Below, one piece after another: positions 16,074-25,092 of a stretch of DNA of 64,000 nt. The position numbers and the translations under genes were made by a program. The DNA is taken from contig JAEZGM010000038.1 of assembly GCA_023416955.1 (NCBI GenBank), forward strand, positions 18,868 to 82,867. Reading direction: 5' to 3'. The DNA comes from Bacillota bacterium. GTDB taxonomy: Bacteria > Bacillota > Clostridia > Oscillospirales > Acutalibacteraceae. The notes below the pieces were generated by a model. It was given only the letters and a program-made list of their open reading frames with translations, was not told where the DNA came from and ran no database searches. Each line of letters opens with the position of its first letter. The stretch's first letter is position 1.

Positions 16074-16844
16074 ATGCAGTATAACAAGGTTGAAATCTGT
16101 GGCGTAAATACATCGAAATTGAAGGTACTTACGGAAAAAGAAAAGATGGAATTGCTTCGCCGGATTAAAACCGGTGATATGTCCGCCCGCGATGAATTAA
16201 TCAACGGGAATCTGCGCCTTGTCCTCAGTGTCATACAGCGCTTTACCAACCGCGGGGAAAATTTGGACGACCTGTTTCAGGTAGGCGTGATTGGCCTGAT
16301 TAAAGCAATCGACCATTTTGATACTGAACAGGGCGTGCGTTTTTCCACTTATGGGGTGCCGATGATTATCGGGGAGATCAGGCGCTATCTGCGTGACAAT
16401 AACTCAATCCGCGTCAGTCGTTCCCTGCGTGATACCGCGTACAAGGCTATGCAGATCAAAGAAAAAATGACTTCGGAAAATAACCGTGAGCCGACAATTG
16501 AAGAAATTGCGAAGGAACTGAACCTGCCGCGTGAGGACGTTGTACTTGCGCTGGAATCCATTGTGGAGCCGGTTTCTCTGTATGAACCCGTTTTTTCCGA
16601 CGGGGGAGATACCATTTATGTGATGGATCAGGTCGGCGACAACAACGATGATTCCAATTGGTTGGATGAGATTGCGCTGAAAGAAGCAATCAAGGATTTG
16701 AACAGCCGTGAAAAACGAATTCTTTCCATGCGCTTTTTTCAGGGAAAAACGCAAATGGAGGTCGCTTCGGAAATAGGAATCAGCCAGGCGCAGGTTTCGC
16801 GCCTTGAAAAGGCCGCGCTCGATAAAATCAAGAAGGACATTTAG
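16074..16844 (+). CDS. sigG: forespore sigma factor SigG
   Basis: Late forespore sigma factor (256 residues). The N-terminus NKVEICGVNTSKL is the diagnostic SigG head. Region 2 (NLRLVLSVIQRF, DLFQVGVIGLIKAIDHFD, STYGVPMIIGEIRRYLRD), region 3 (VSRSLRDTAYKA) and region 4 (KTQMEVASEIGISQAQVSRL) are complete. It is separated from spoIIGA-sigE by a minus-strand pair and has its own promoter. Downstream regulation would include SpoIIAB and feeding-tube signals known from other spore formers, none of which are encoded here. Confidence 0.97.
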   Translation: MQYNKVEICGVNTSKLKVLTEKEKMELLRRIKTGDMSARDELINGNLRLVLSVIQRFTNRGENLDDLFQVGVIGLIKAIDHFDTEQGVRFSTYGVPMIIGEIRRYLRDNNSIRVSRSLRDTAYKAMQIKEKMTSENNREPTIEEIAKELNLPREDVVLALESIVEPVSLYEPVFSDGGDTIYVMDQVGDNNDDSNWLDEIALKEAIKDLNSREKRILSMRFFQGKTQMEVASEIGISQAQVSRLEKAALDKIKKDI

Positions 16845-16898
16845 GTCTTGCCCATCAAATTTTAAGATAATCTTCATGTAGCCGTCACATAGCAAAAT

Positions 16899-16904
16899 TA
16901 TAAT
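16899..16904 (+). promoter_or_regulatory. -10 element upstream of the GT39 gene
   Basis: TATAAT at 16899-16904. No good -35 lies at the right distance (TTCATG is 20 bp away), so an activator-dependent promoter is possible. Confidence 0.4.
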
Positions 16905-16937
16905 AAGCGCTGCAATAGATAAATGGAGGGACTCACT

Positions 16938-19121
16938 ATGCAGCGCAAAATAAAAAACAACTACCATATTATTGCCTTGGCTTTCATTGGAATACTGTCG
17001 TTCGGACTGAATTTCTACGCAATCTCCAATTACGGAACGGGCAATGAGTATTACGCGGCGAGCGTTAAAAGCATGACGCAAAGCTTTTCCAACTTCTTTT
17101 TTGTATCGTTTGACCCGGCGGGCATGGTTTCCGTTGACAAACCGCCTCTCGGGCTCTGGATGCAGGCGATTTCAGTACTGATTTTCGGGTACCACGGCTG
17201 GGCGATGCTGCTGCCGCAGGCATTGGCAGGAACAGCTTCCTGCCTTTTAATTTATGATTTAACAGCAAAATGGTTCGGCAGACCGGCAGGCCTGATTTCT
17301 TCATTGGTTTTCGCCTTAACGCCCGTTGTCGTGGTGGTTTCCCGCAACAACACCATGGATATGCAGCTGATCTTCGTGTTGCTGCTCTCCACATGGTTTC
17401 TGTTCAAGTCCATTGAAAGTGGGAAGCGGTACTGGCTCTTTCTCACCGCGCTGTTTGTCGGGCTTGGCTTCAACATCAAAATGCTGCAGGCCTATATGAT
17501 ATTGCCGGCAATTGTCATTACCTATCTTATTTTTGCGAAGGGCAAATTTTCAAAAAAACTTCTTGCGGGTATAATCAGCGTTGTAATCATGCTGGGTATT
17601 TCCTTTTCATGGGTGGTCGCGGTAGAACTGACTCCCTCGACAAACAGACCTTATGTGGACAGCACGAGTACCAACTCAATGCTGGAATTGATTACGGGTC
17701 ATAACGGAACAGAACGCCTGTTTGGTCAGGAAAGCGGCGGATTCGGCGGCGGTTCGCAGTGGGGAGGGACGCGCGACGGTTCCGGCAGAACTGCGGCCAA
17801 TTCCGGTGATTCCACGCAGAACAATTCCGCATCCGGAGCAGAAAACGATGCTGTGAGCAGTGCAACGGTTCCGTCGGACAATTCCGGTTCAGGTACCCAG
17901 CCTGATGGTAATACACCCGGAAATAACCAAGACGGAACACCCCCTCAGATAAACGAAGATAACAATGGAACTGCGCCGCAGATGCCCGGGAATTCCGACG
18001 GAAGCATCGGAGCGCAGTCTGACGGGAACCGCCCTGACTTCAACAGGCAGGGCGGGGCGATGGGCGGAGGCGGAATGGGGTCATCCGAGATTGGCTCCGC
18101 TTCTCCTTTCAGACTATGGAGCTCCAATTTGTACGGTCAAAGCTCCTGGCTTCTGCTTTTTGCACTCTTGAGTATTTTCGGCTGCTTCAGCAAGGCAGCT
18201 TTCCGTAAAAAAGAGATGAACCAGGGCGTTCTCCTTTATTGGGCGCTGTGGTTGGTTACGATGATCGGATTTTTCAGCTTCGCGGGATTCTATCATCGGT
18301 ATTATCTCAGCATGATTGCCCCCGCAATCGCGGTGCTCAGCGGCGTCGGCATTGTGACAATGGTTCGCAGTTTCAGACACTGGAAGGAAAACCAAGACCG
18401 GAAAGGCTACGTTCGTCCGATATTCCTGCTCCTTTCACTGTTTGCAAATATTGCGCTGGAAATCAACTGTGTATTGCGTTACGACAATCTGCCGGTCTGG
18501 GTGCTGCCCGTAACCATTGCTGCCGCGGCTGTCGGTATACTTTCGGTCATTGTTTTCCTCATCAATCCGAAACGCGCGGCGCTGATTCTTTCAACGGCGG
18601 CGCTGATGGTTTCCGCACTGGCGGCTCCGCTGTATTGGGCGCTGACTCCGGTGCTGTATGTGCCGAACTCAACGATGCCTTACGCCGGGCCTGAGCTAGC
18701 CAGTGGCGGCGGAAATTTTGGCGGCAGTCGGAATGACGGCGAACAGACTTCTTCCAGCGGATTGGAACAGTATCTGGTCAAGAATTACAAAGAAGGCAGC
18801 TTCCTCGTCGTTTCGCAGCGCTCGAGCACGGTTGCGCAGTTTATTATCGATACCGGACTGCCCTGCTACGCTTACGGCGGTTTCCTCGGTTCAGACAATT
18901 CGCTGACGCTGGATCAGTTAAAACAGTATGTATCGGAAGGGAAAATCCGGTATTTCTTAGTGTCCGAACAGGGCGGGGGAAACAGTAGCTCCGAACTGAT
19001 CAATTATGTAAAAGAAAATGCAACGCTGATTGATTCGAGCGAATACAGCTCCGGTACGTCGTCCAATTTACAGCGGGGCGGCATGGGCGGTTCTGCAGGA
19101 TCACTCTATCTGTTCAAATAA
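16938..19121 (+). CDS. family 39 membrane glycosyltransferase with a long Gly/Asn/Ser-rich loop
   Basis: About 727 residues, related to ArnT/PMT-type glycosyltransferases (YkcA/YkcB-like) that move sugar from a polyprenyl-phosphate donor to an extracellular acceptor. Conserved features: a first large loop with FDPAGMVSVDKPPLGLW, then HGWAMLLPQ and RNNTMDMQ. At least ten membrane helices are visible. A ~135-residue low-complexity, Gly/Asn/Ser/Asp-rich insert (about 255-390) and a smaller one near 590-605 lie in predicted outside loops. ATG 16938 follows GGAGGG; the ATG at 16923 overlaps that site. It is monocistronic; the acceptor is unknown. Confidence 0.88.
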   Translation: MQRKIKNNYHIIALAFIGILSFGLNFYAISNYGTGNEYYAASVKSMTQSFSNFFFVSFDPAGMVSVDKPPLGLWMQAISVLIFGYHGWAMLLPQALAGTASCLLIYDLTAKWFGRPAGLISSLVFALTPVVVVVSRNNTMDMQLIFVLLLSTWFLFKSIESGKRYWLFLTALFVGLGFNIKMLQAYMILPAIVITYLIFAKGKFSKKLLAGIISVVIMLGISFSWVVAVELTPSTNRPYVDSTSTNSMLELITGHNGTERLFGQESGGFGGGSQWGGTRDGSGRTAANSGDSTQNNSASGAENDAVSSATVPSDNSGSGTQPDGNTPGNNQDGTPPQINEDNNGTAPQMPGNSDGSIGAQSDGNRPDFNRQGGAMGGGGMGSSEIGSASPFRLWSSNLYGQSSWLLLFALLSIFGCFSKAAFRKKEMNQGVLLYWALWLVTMIGFFSFAGFYHRYYLSMIAPAIAVLSGVGIVTMVRSFRHWKENQDRKGYVRPIFLLLSLFANIALEINCVLRYDNLPVWVLPVTIAAAAVGILSVIVFLINPKRAALILSTAALMVSALAAPLYWALTPVLYVPNSTMPYAGPELASGGGNFGGSRNDGEQTSSSGLEQYLVKNYKEGSFLVVSQRSSTVAQFIIDTGLPCYAYGGFLGSDNSLTLDQLKQYVSEGKIRYFLVSEQGGGNSSSELINYVKENATLIDSSEYSSGTSSNLQRGGMGGSAGSLYLFK

Positions 19122-19122
19122 C

Positions 19123-19172
19123 AAAGAAGGTGTTGGCAAATGGATTTTCATCCATTTGCCAACACCTTCTTT
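19123..19172. terminator. bidirectional terminator between the GT39 gene and ppa
   Basis: 23-bp perfect stem starting AAAGAAGGTGTTGGCAAATG with a TTTC loop; the A-rich base and T-rich end allow termination from both converging genes. Confidence 0.92.
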
Positions 19173-19182
19173 ATGAAGCTCA

Positions 19183-19713
19183 TTATCTGCAGTATTTTTC
19201 CAGATAGGTATCCATGGACTGTTCTATGATTTGCTTTGCTTCCTCGTTGCCTTTCACATCGTCAATTGCGGTGTCTTTGCCTTCCAGCTGCTTGTAAACC
19301 GAAAAGAAATGGGACATTTCGTCGAAAATATGTTTTGGAAGGTCGCTGATGTCACTATAACCGTTGTATGTGGGGTCATTGAACGGGATCGCAATGATTT
19401 TTTCGTCCTTCATGCCGGAATCCACCATCGAAATCACGCCGATCGGGTAGCACCGCACCAGGGACAAAGGCTGGATATCTTCCGAACAAAGCACAAGAAC
19501 GTCCAGCGGGTCGTTGTCGCTGGCATATGTGCGCGGGATAAACCCGTAGTTTGCCGGGTAGTGGGTGGATGTATAAAGAATACGGTCCAGTATCAGCAGG
19601 CCGGTCTCCTTATCCAATTCATATTTTAATTTGCTTCCCTTGGTGATTTCAATTACAGCGCAGAAATCAGTTGGTTTAATTCTCTTTGGGGAAATCTCGT
19701 GCCAAATGTTCAT
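19183..19713 (-). CDS. ppa: soluble inorganic pyrophosphatase, family I
   Basis: Hydrolyses pyrophosphate to drive biosynthetic reactions. 176 residues. Diagnostic features: KYELDKETG with the active-site Lys/Glu, PANYGFIPRTY, and the metal-binding DNDPLDVLVL. It is the Mg-dependent family I fold rather than the DHH-type family II enzyme common in many Firmicutes. It stands alone on the minus strand, convergent with the glycosyltransferase gene and sharing its terminator. AGG-type ribosome site (CCTCC on the plus strand) upstream of ATG. Confidence 0.95.
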   Translation of the reverse strand: MNIWHEISPKRIKPTDFCAVIEITKGSKLKYELDKETGLLILDRILYTSTHYPANYGFIPRTYASDNDPLDVLVLCSEDIQPLSLVRCYPIGVISMVDSGMKDEKIIAIPFNDPTYNGYSDISDLPKHIFDEMSHFFSVYKQLEGKDTAIDDVKGNEEAKQIIEQSMDTYLEKYCR

Positions 19714-19832
19714 GCTTAACCTCCATGGTGTAATTAGTAATTATTTATTTTTATTATACCTTTTTTTCACCTAACAATCAAATCATGATAATATTGTCAC
19801 TCGGGTCATATAATCTATGAGGAGGTGGAAGC

Positions 19833-20117
19833 ATGGTCTGCAGAATTATTGACATGCGTCATAAGGAAGTAATCAATGTAAAGGACGGAACCCGCCTTGG
19901 CACGGTCTGTGACGTAGAAGTGGATACCACAAACGCTAAAGTCCTTTCCATTGTCATTTACGGCCGGCTGCGCTGCTTCGGCCTGCTGGGCAGGGAAGAT
20001 GATATCATCATAAAATGGCAGGATATTCAAATTATTGGTGACGACACTATTCTGGTATGCTATAATACAGTTACACACTCCAAAAAACGCTCCCGCGGCT
20101 TTTTTGGAGGAAATTAA
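19833..20117 (+). CDS. YlmC/YmxH-family PRC-barrel protein
   Basis: A 94-residue PRC-barrel-like protein (RIIDMRHKEVINVKDGTRLG, then DVEVD and GREDDIIIKWQDIQIIGDD). Members include YlmC and YmxH of Firmicutes, small proteins often found near sporulation genes; their biochemical role is unknown. A strong GAGGAGGTGG lies upstream. The C-terminal HSKKRSRGFFGGN tail is basic and glycine-rich. It stands alone between ppa (opposite strand) and the rpsB operon; an AT-rich possible promoter, CATATAAT, lies at 19807-19814. Confidence 0.82.
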   Translation: MVCRIIDMRHKEVINVKDGTRLGTVCDVEVDTTNAKVLSIVIYGRLRCFGLLGREDDIIIKWQDIQIIGDDTILVCYNTVTHSKKRSRGFFGGN

Positions 20118-20126
20118 GCGGAGGGC

Positions 20127-20155
20127 TTGTATTATATCAATAATTATGATATAAT
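20127..20155 (+). promoter_or_regulatory. sigma-A promoter of rpsB-tsf
   Basis: TTGTAT (20127-20132), 17-bp spacer, TATAAT (20150-20155). Strong, as expected for a ribosomal protein operon. Confidence 0.85.
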
Positions 20156-20161
20156 GTTCCC

Positions 20162-20240
20162 CGCAAAACACACGCCGATGCTATGACGGCTTGGTGCCCT
20201 GAAAAGGGTGTTCGTCTGTTTCAGCACGGCGGAGGAAAAA
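20162..20240 (+). promoter_or_regulatory. structured 5' leader of rpsB
   Basis: The ~95-nt leader can form a long closing helix GCCG-a-TGCT (20174-20182) with AGCACGGC (20223-20230), enclosing a hairpin CCCT-GAAA-AGGG near 20200. Ribosomal protein S2 autoregulates its mRNA through a leader in several bacteria, so autogenous control is plausible. The fold is seen; the function is inference. Confidence 0.5.
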
Positions 20241-20258
20241 CCAAGGAGGATTTATTAA

Positions 20259-21005
20259 ATGGCAGTAGTATCTATGAAACAGCTCCTGGAGGCCGGTGTT
20301 CACTTCGGTCACCAAACCAGAAGATGGAACCCTAAAATGGCGGAATACATCTTCACAGAACGCAATGGTATTTATATCATTGACCTGCAGAAAACAGTTA
20401 AGAAACTGGAAGGCGCTTACAATTTCGTGCGTGACCTTTCCATGGACGGCAAACCGGTTCTGTTTGTCGGCACGAAAAAGCAGGCTCAGGATTCCATTAA
20501 GGAAGAAGCCGAACGTGCAGGGGCATATTATGTTAACGCCCGTTGGTTAGGCGGTATGCTCACAAACTTCCGCACCATCCGCCGCAGAATTGACCGTTTG
20601 AATCAGCTGAAGCGTATGGAAGAAGACGGTACTTTTGAGCTTCTGCCGAAGAAGGAAGTTATTAAACTCCGTCTGGAAATTGAAAAGCTTGAGAAATTTC
20701 TGGGCGGCATTAAGGATATGAAGCAGCTTCCCGGCGCACTGTTCATCGTTGACCCGCGCAAGGAAAGAATTGCTGTTGCCGAAGCAAAGAAACTGGGTAT
20801 TCCGATTGTTGCAATTGTCGATACAAACTGTGACCCGGATGAAATTGATTATGTAATCCCCGGTAATGATGATGCGATCCGTGCTGTAAAGCTTATTTCT
20901 GCGACAATGGCGAACGCGATCATCGAAGGCAAAGAAGGCCAGATGGGTGCAGCCGCAGCAGAAGCGGAAGAAGAAAAGGTAAACGAAGAACAGACTGCTG
21001 AATAA
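20259..21005 (+). CDS. rpsB: 30S ribosomal protein S2
   Basis: 248 residues, complete. Typical S2 sequence: MKQLLEAGVHFGHQTRRWNP, with MAEYIFTERNGIYIIDLQKT following, then RWLGGMLTNFRTIRRRIDRL and DTNCDPDEIDYVIPGNDDAI. S2 stabilises S1 binding on the 30S subunit. AAGGAGG lies 9 bp upstream of ATG. It is followed by tsf, the near-universal arrangement, with an attenuator-like hairpin between them. The C-terminus is extended by an acidic Glu-rich tail. Confidence 0.98.
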   Translation: MAVVSMKQLLEAGVHFGHQTRRWNPKMAEYIFTERNGIYIIDLQKTVKKLEGAYNFVRDLSMDGKPVLFVGTKKQAQDSIKEEAERAGAYYVNARWLGGMLTNFRTIRRRIDRLNQLKRMEEDGTFELLPKKEVIKLRLEIEKLEKFLGGIKDMKQLPGALFIVDPRKERIAVAEAKKLGIPIVAIVDTNCDPDEIDYVIPGNDDAIRAVKLISATMANAIIEGKEGQMGAAAAEAEEEKVNEEQTAE

Positions 21006-21065
21006 TCAGTCTGTTCATGTTGAACTGAATTTACGCTGACTGTATTCGCGGATTCCGTGTAAGGG

Positions 21066-21100
21066 TGGCCGGAAGCTTTATTTCCGGGCGCCTTTTCGGG
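21066..21100 (+). terminator. attenuator-like hairpin between rpsB and tsf
   Basis: GGTGGCCGGAA / TTCCGGGCGCC imperfect stem (9 of 11 pairs) followed by TTTT. It probably lowers tsf transcription relative to rpsB. Terminator strength is uncertain. Confidence 0.5.
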
Positions 21101-21155
21101 TCTGCTTTTATCGGTCAGTTAGATGTTATTGATAAAAGAAGCGGAGGAATAAAGA

Positions 21156-22070
21156 ATGGCTTTTACAGCGAAAGACGTTGCGGAGCTTCGTGAGAAAACC
21201 GGATGCGGCATGATGGACTGCAAAAAGGCTCTTACAGCTTCCGATGGAGATTTTGAAAAAGCAATCGATTATTTAAGAGAGAAAGGCCTTGCGGCAGCTA
21301 CCAAGAAGGCGGGACGTATTGCTGCCGAGGGCATCGCATATGCAACCATTAACGAAGCCGGCAATGCCGGTGTTGACATTGAAGTGAATGCCGAAACAGA
21401 TTTTGTTGCGAAGAATGCAGATTTCCAGAATTTCGTGGACACCTGTGCACAGACCGTTATTGAGCAGAATCCGGCTGATGTCGAGGCCCTGCTCAAGTGT
21501 ACCGCACACGGTACCGATAAGACCGTTGAAGCTCTGCTGACAGAGAAGATTCAGGTTATCGGTGAGAACCTCAAAATCCGTCGGTTCCAGCGCCTTGACG
21601 GCGTTGTCGCCGCTTACATTCACGCAGGCGGAAAGATCGGCGTTCTTGTTAAGTTTGACACAACACCGGAAATTGCCGCGACTGAAGAGTTTAAAGAGTA
21701 CGGCAAAAACATTGCGATGCAGATTGCCGCAATCAGCCCGCAGTACCTGAACCGCGACGCTGTTCCGGCGGAAGTAGTCGAGCATGAGAAGACCATTCTC
21801 ACCGAGCAGATCGTCAACGACGGCAAGCCGGCTGCAATTGCTGAAAAGATTGTTGTGGGCAGACTTGGCAAATTCTTTAAGGACGTTTGCCTTGTTGATC
21901 AGGCTTATGTAAAAGACGGCGATCTGTCCGTTCAGCAGTATACCGATGCAACTGCCAAGGCACTTGGCGGTTCCATTAAAATTGTTGAATATGTTCGCTT
22001 TGAAACAGGCGAGGGGCTTGAGAAGCGCGAAGATAATTTTGCCGATGAAGTCGCCGGCATGATTAAATAA
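21156..22070 (+). CDS. tsf: elongation factor Ts
   Basis: Nucleotide exchange factor for EF-Tu. 304 residues: an N-terminal UBA domain (VAELREKTGCGMMDCKKAL, about 7-25), the exchange core around EVNAETDFVAKNADF (70-85) and a C-terminal second subdomain. Length and motifs are normal. GCGGAGGAA lies upstream of ATG. It is co-transcribed with rpsB and followed by a clear terminator. Confidence 0.98.
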   Translation: MAFTAKDVAELREKTGCGMMDCKKALTASDGDFEKAIDYLREKGLAAATKKAGRIAAEGIAYATINEAGNAGVDIEVNAETDFVAKNADFQNFVDTCAQTVIEQNPADVEALLKCTAHGTDKTVEALLTEKIQVIGENLKIRRFQRLDGVVAAYIHAGGKIGVLVKFDTTPEIAATEEFKEYGKNIAMQIAAISPQYLNRDAVPAEVVEHEKTILTEQIVNDGKPAAIAEKIVVGRLGKFFKDVCLVDQAYVKDGDLSVQQYTDATAKALGGSIKIVEYVRFETGEGLEKREDNFADEVAGMIK

Positions 22071-22084
22071 ATTTTGCAAATCAG

Positions 22085-22117
22085 ATAGCGCGGGATTTTT
22101 CCTGCGCTATTTTTTTG
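22085..22117 (+). terminator. Rho-independent terminator after tsf
   Basis: ATAGCGCGGGA / TCCTGCGCTAT stem (one G-T pair), TTTT loop, T7 tract. Confidence 0.92.
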
Positions 22118-22244
22118 CGCGCATGCCGGATAAATGTTACAAAACTATAAATCTTGCCAATGATAAGTATAATTACGGGCGAAAGACTTTACTTTACAAG
22201 GGCCTTATTGTAAAATGAAAGAAAATAAAACAGGGGTGTTGGAT

Positions 22245-22961
22245 TTGCAACCTAAATATAAACGGGTTCTACTGAAGCTGAGCGGTGAATCTCTTGCAGG
22301 GGCGGACTCACATGGCATTGATTTTGATACGGTGCTCAAAATATGCAAACCGATTCAGGAATGCGCGGATATGGGTGTTGAAATCGGAATTGTAGTCGGC
22401 GGCGGAAACTTCTGGCGCGGACGCAGCAGCGGCAAGATGGACAGAACCAGAGCCGACCACATGGGTATGCTGGCAACAACGATCAATGCGCTCGGCGTTG
22501 CGGACGCGCTGGAACAGCTCGGTGTGGCAGTTCGCGTGCAGACTGCGATTGCAATGCAGGAAATTGCGGAGCCCTATATCCGCAACCGTGCCGTGCGCCA
22601 TCTTGAAAAGGGAAGAGTCGTTGTATTTGGCTGCGGAACCGGAAATCCGTTTTTTTCGACCGATACCGCGGCGGCGCTGCGTGCGGCGGAAATTGATGCG
22701 GATATTATCCTGAAGGCAACAATGGTTGACGGTGTCTACGACAGTGACCCCAAGAAAAATAAGGATGCTGTAAAATTTGACACGCTGTCGTTTATGGATG
22801 TGCTGAACAAAAACCTGCAGGTTATGGACAGCACCGCTGCTACTATGTGCAAGGACAATAATATCCCGATTTTGGTCTTTAGCATTGGTGAGCCGGAGAA
22901 TATCAAGAAAGCCATTTGTGGGGAGTCCATCGGAACGATTGTGAAGGAGGAGCAGGAATGA
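22245..22961 (+). CDS. pyrH: UMP kinase
   Basis: Phosphorylates UMP to UDP; amino-acid-kinase fold. KRVLLKLSGESLAG at the N-terminus, GIVVGGGNFWRG (about 60), and DNNIPILVFSI near the end. I place the start at TTG 22245 (MQPKYKRVLLKLSGE, 238 aa), with AGGGGTG 6 bp upstream; an in-frame ATG at 22215 would add ten residues but lacks a good ribosome site. Its stop overlaps the frr start (ATGA). First gene of a conserved run to polC. Confidence 0.92.
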   Translation: MQPKYKRVLLKLSGESLAGADSHGIDFDTVLKICKPIQECADMGVEIGIVVGGGNFWRGRSSGKMDRTRADHMGMLATTINALGVADALEQLGVAVRVQTAIAMQEIAEPYIRNRAVRHLEKGRVVVFGCGTGNPFFSTDTAAALRAAEIDADIILKATMVDGVYDSDPKKNKDAVKFDTLSFMDVLNKNLQVMDSTAATMCKDNNIPILVFSIGEPENIKKAICGESIGTIVKEEQE

Positions 22962-23512
22962 AAGAAGTATTTGAACACGCCGAAGAGCGTATGAAAAAAA
23001 GCGTGGGTGCGCTGGCGGAGGAATTCTCCGCCATACGCGCTGGTAGAGCAAATCCCGCCATTCTGGATAAGGTAAAGGTCGATTACTATGGTACGCCTAC
23101 CTCCATTAACCAGCTTGCTGCAGTGTCCGTTTCCGAAGCAAGAGTACTGACAATTCAGCCGTGGGATATGTCTGTCTGCCATGCGATTGAAAAAGCCATC
23201 CAGACTTCTGACATTGGCATTAACCCGCAGAGCGACGGTAAGGTAATAAGATTGACATTTCCTCAGCTTACGGAGGATCGTCGCCGTGAATTGGTAAAAG
23301 ATATTAATAAGCTTGCAGAAGAAGCAAAAATCGCGATCCGCAATATTCGCCGTGATGCAATGGATAAACTGAAAACAATGAAGAAAAACTCGGAATTAAC
23401 TGAAGATGATCTAAAGCAAGCGGAAAAGAAAACACAGGATCTGACCGATAAATACTGTAAAGAAATTGATGGCCTTTTTGATAAAAAACAAAAGGAAATC
23501 ATGGAAATATAG
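22958..23512 (+). CDS. frr: ribosome recycling factor
   Basis: Splits post-termination ribosomes together with EF-G. 184 residues, mostly the long three-helix bundle; signature GRANPAILDKVKVDYYGTPT, then PQLTEDRRRELVK. ATG 22958 overlaps the pyrH stop and is preceded by AAGGAGGAG. The frame is open further upstream inside pyrH but without support. pyrH-frr coupling is usual. Confidence 0.97.
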   Translation: MKEVFEHAEERMKKSVGALAEEFSAIRAGRANPAILDKVKVDYYGTPTSINQLAAVSVSEARVLTIQPWDMSVCHAIEKAIQTSDIGINPQSDGKVIRLTFPQLTEDRRRELVKDINKLAEEAKIAIRNIRRDAMDKLKTMKKNSELTEDDLKQAEKKTQDLTDKYCKEIDGLFDKKQKEIMEI

Positions 23513-23521
23513 GAATTAATA

Positions 23522-24229
23522 ATGGAAGAAAGCTTATTGCCTACGCATTTGGGCATTATTATGGACGGCAACGGCCGTTGGGCCGAAAAGCGCGGCTTGC
23601 CGCGTACTGCCGGGCACAAGGCGGGAGCCGATGTGTTTAAAACAATCGTCAGGTATTGCAGTTCCATCGGAATACAATACCTGACGATCTATGCATTTTC
23701 TACGGAAAATTGGAAGCGTCCCCGTTATGAAGTCGGAATGCTGATTAAGCTTTTTCAGCAATATTTGGAAGAGGCACTGCGCGACTTCTTTAACGAGAAT
23801 ATTCTGGTTCGCTTTATAGGCGACACGACCGCTTTCCCGGAAAGTTTACAAAGACTGATTAGGGACACGGAGGAGACTTCAAAGAGTCATACCGGCATGG
23901 TTCTGAATATTGCTCTGAATTACGGCGGACGGGCTGAGTTGGCCAGAGCAGCGGCATTGCTTGCTCAGGATGTGAAGAATGGTCTTCTGAGTCCCGAACA
24001 AGTTACAGAGGAATCACTGGCGGGTAAGCTTTATACCGCAGGTCAGCCGGATCCGGATTTGATTATTCGGCCGAGCGGGGAAAATCGGACGTCAAATTTT
24101 CTATTGTGGCAGGCTGCGTACTCCGAATATGTATTTCTGGACATCCTGTGGCCGGATTTCAAACCCGGTGATTTGGATCGGGCTCTTGAAGCGTATGCCG
24201 GCCGGAACAGGCGCTTTGGAGGAATTTAA
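23522..24229 (+). CDS. uppS: isoprenyl transferase (undecaprenyl diphosphate synthase)
   Basis: Builds the C55 lipid carrier precursor used for peptidoglycan. 235 residues of the cis-prenyltransferase family: MDGNGRWAEKRG (the DGNGRWA motif), FSTENWKRP, and the C-terminal DLIIRPSGENRTSNFLLWQ. In most homologues the last motif reads RTSGExRLSNFLLWQ; PSGENRTSN is a mild variant. Adjacent to cdsA (next codon after the stop), dxr and ispG, so isoprenoid and lipid genes cluster here. Confidence 0.95.
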   Translation: MEESLLPTHLGIIMDGNGRWAEKRGLPRTAGHKAGADVFKTIVRYCSSIGIQYLTIYAFSTENWKRPRYEVGMLIKLFQQYLEEALRDFFNENILVRFIGDTTAFPESLQRLIRDTEETSKSHTGMVLNIALNYGGRAELARAAALLAQDVKNGLLSPEQVTEESLAGKLYTAGQPDPDLIIRPSGENRTSNFLLWQAAYSEYVFLDILWPDFKPGDLDRALEAYAGRNRRFGGI

Positions 24230-25054
24230 TTGAAAAATCGGATTACCTCGGCAATTACAATCATTCTTTTTTTTGTAGCCGTCGTTATTTTTAACGGCAG
24301 TTTTCCGCTTGCGCTGAATATTGCAATTGCCTTAATATCCGCATTGTCTGTATACGAAATTATCTCGGCGCTTGGACTGTCGAAAAACTATATTTTGCTG
24401 GTACCAAGTCTTGTTTTTTCTATTGCGCTTCCGTTTATTGAACAGCTTCTTATGCTGCAAACCGCATACTTTGCTTATACGGTTGTTATGTTCGGTGCGC
24501 TGATCGTCTACCATAAGCTTGTCACATTCCGTGAGCTTGGCGTGATCTACAGCATGGCGTTGATGATTCCTACTGCGCTGCAGACAATTATTGAAATTCG
24601 CAGCAGCGGTGGCGCGCACGGTATGTTTTACGTAATTATTGCAATTGCTTCTGCCTGGATTGCGGATACCGGCGCATGGCTTTTTGGCACTCTGTTCGGA
24701 AAGCATAAGCTGTGTCCCAATATCAGCCCTAAAAAAACAGTCGAGGGAGTCATCGGCGGTTTTGTGCTGAATATTGCCGCGATGCTTCTTTTCGGTTACT
24801 TATTTGAAATCGTCTATTATCAGCGGAGCGTGACCGTATCCTTTATCTCCCTCTTAATCATTGCTGTTTGCGGGACGGGAACGGCTATTCTGGGTGACTT
24901 GAGTTTTTCGTTGATTAAACGCAGCTGTCATATTAAAGATTTCAGTGAAATGATTCCGGGGCACGGCGGTATACTCGACCGGTTTGACAGCGTTATTTTT
25001 ACCGCTCCGTTTGTATATTTGCTTGTTCAGGTTATGCCGATTGTAATAAAATGA
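24230..25054 (+). CDS. cdsA: phosphatidate cytidylyltransferase
   Basis: Makes CDP-diacylglycerol for phospholipid synthesis. 274 residues with about eight membrane helices. C-terminal signature: SPKKTVEG, GDLSFSLIKRSCHIKDFSEM then IPGHGGILDRFDS. TTG start at 24230 directly after the uppS TAA, with GGAGG 7-8 bp upstream. Gene order uppS-cdsA-dxr is conserved in Firmicutes. Confidence 0.95.
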   Translation: MKNRITSAITIILFFVAVVIFNGSFPLALNIAIALISALSVYEIISALGLSKNYILLVPSLVFSIALPFIEQLLMLQTAYFAYTVVMFGALIVYHKLVTFRELGVIYSMALMIPTALQTIIEIRSSGGAHGMFYVIIAIASAWIADTGAWLFGTLFGKHKLCPNISPKKTVEGVIGGFVLNIAAMLLFGYLFEIVYYQRSVTVSFISLLIIAVCGTGTAILGDLSFSLIKRSCHIKDFSEMIPGHGGILDRFDSVIFTAPFVYLLVQVMPIVIK

Positions 25055-25092
25055 CACATACCTGCAATAATTCGAATAAATGGTGAATAATA

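Noticed and set aside
19789..19814. Sigma-E-like TAATATT and CATATAAT before the ymxH-like gene
   Set aside because: Spacer is 11 nt, shorter than the 13-15 expected for sigma-E.
22153..22174. TTGCCA and TATAAT before pyrH as a promoter
   Set aside because: They are only 8 bp apart, too close for a sigma-A promoter.
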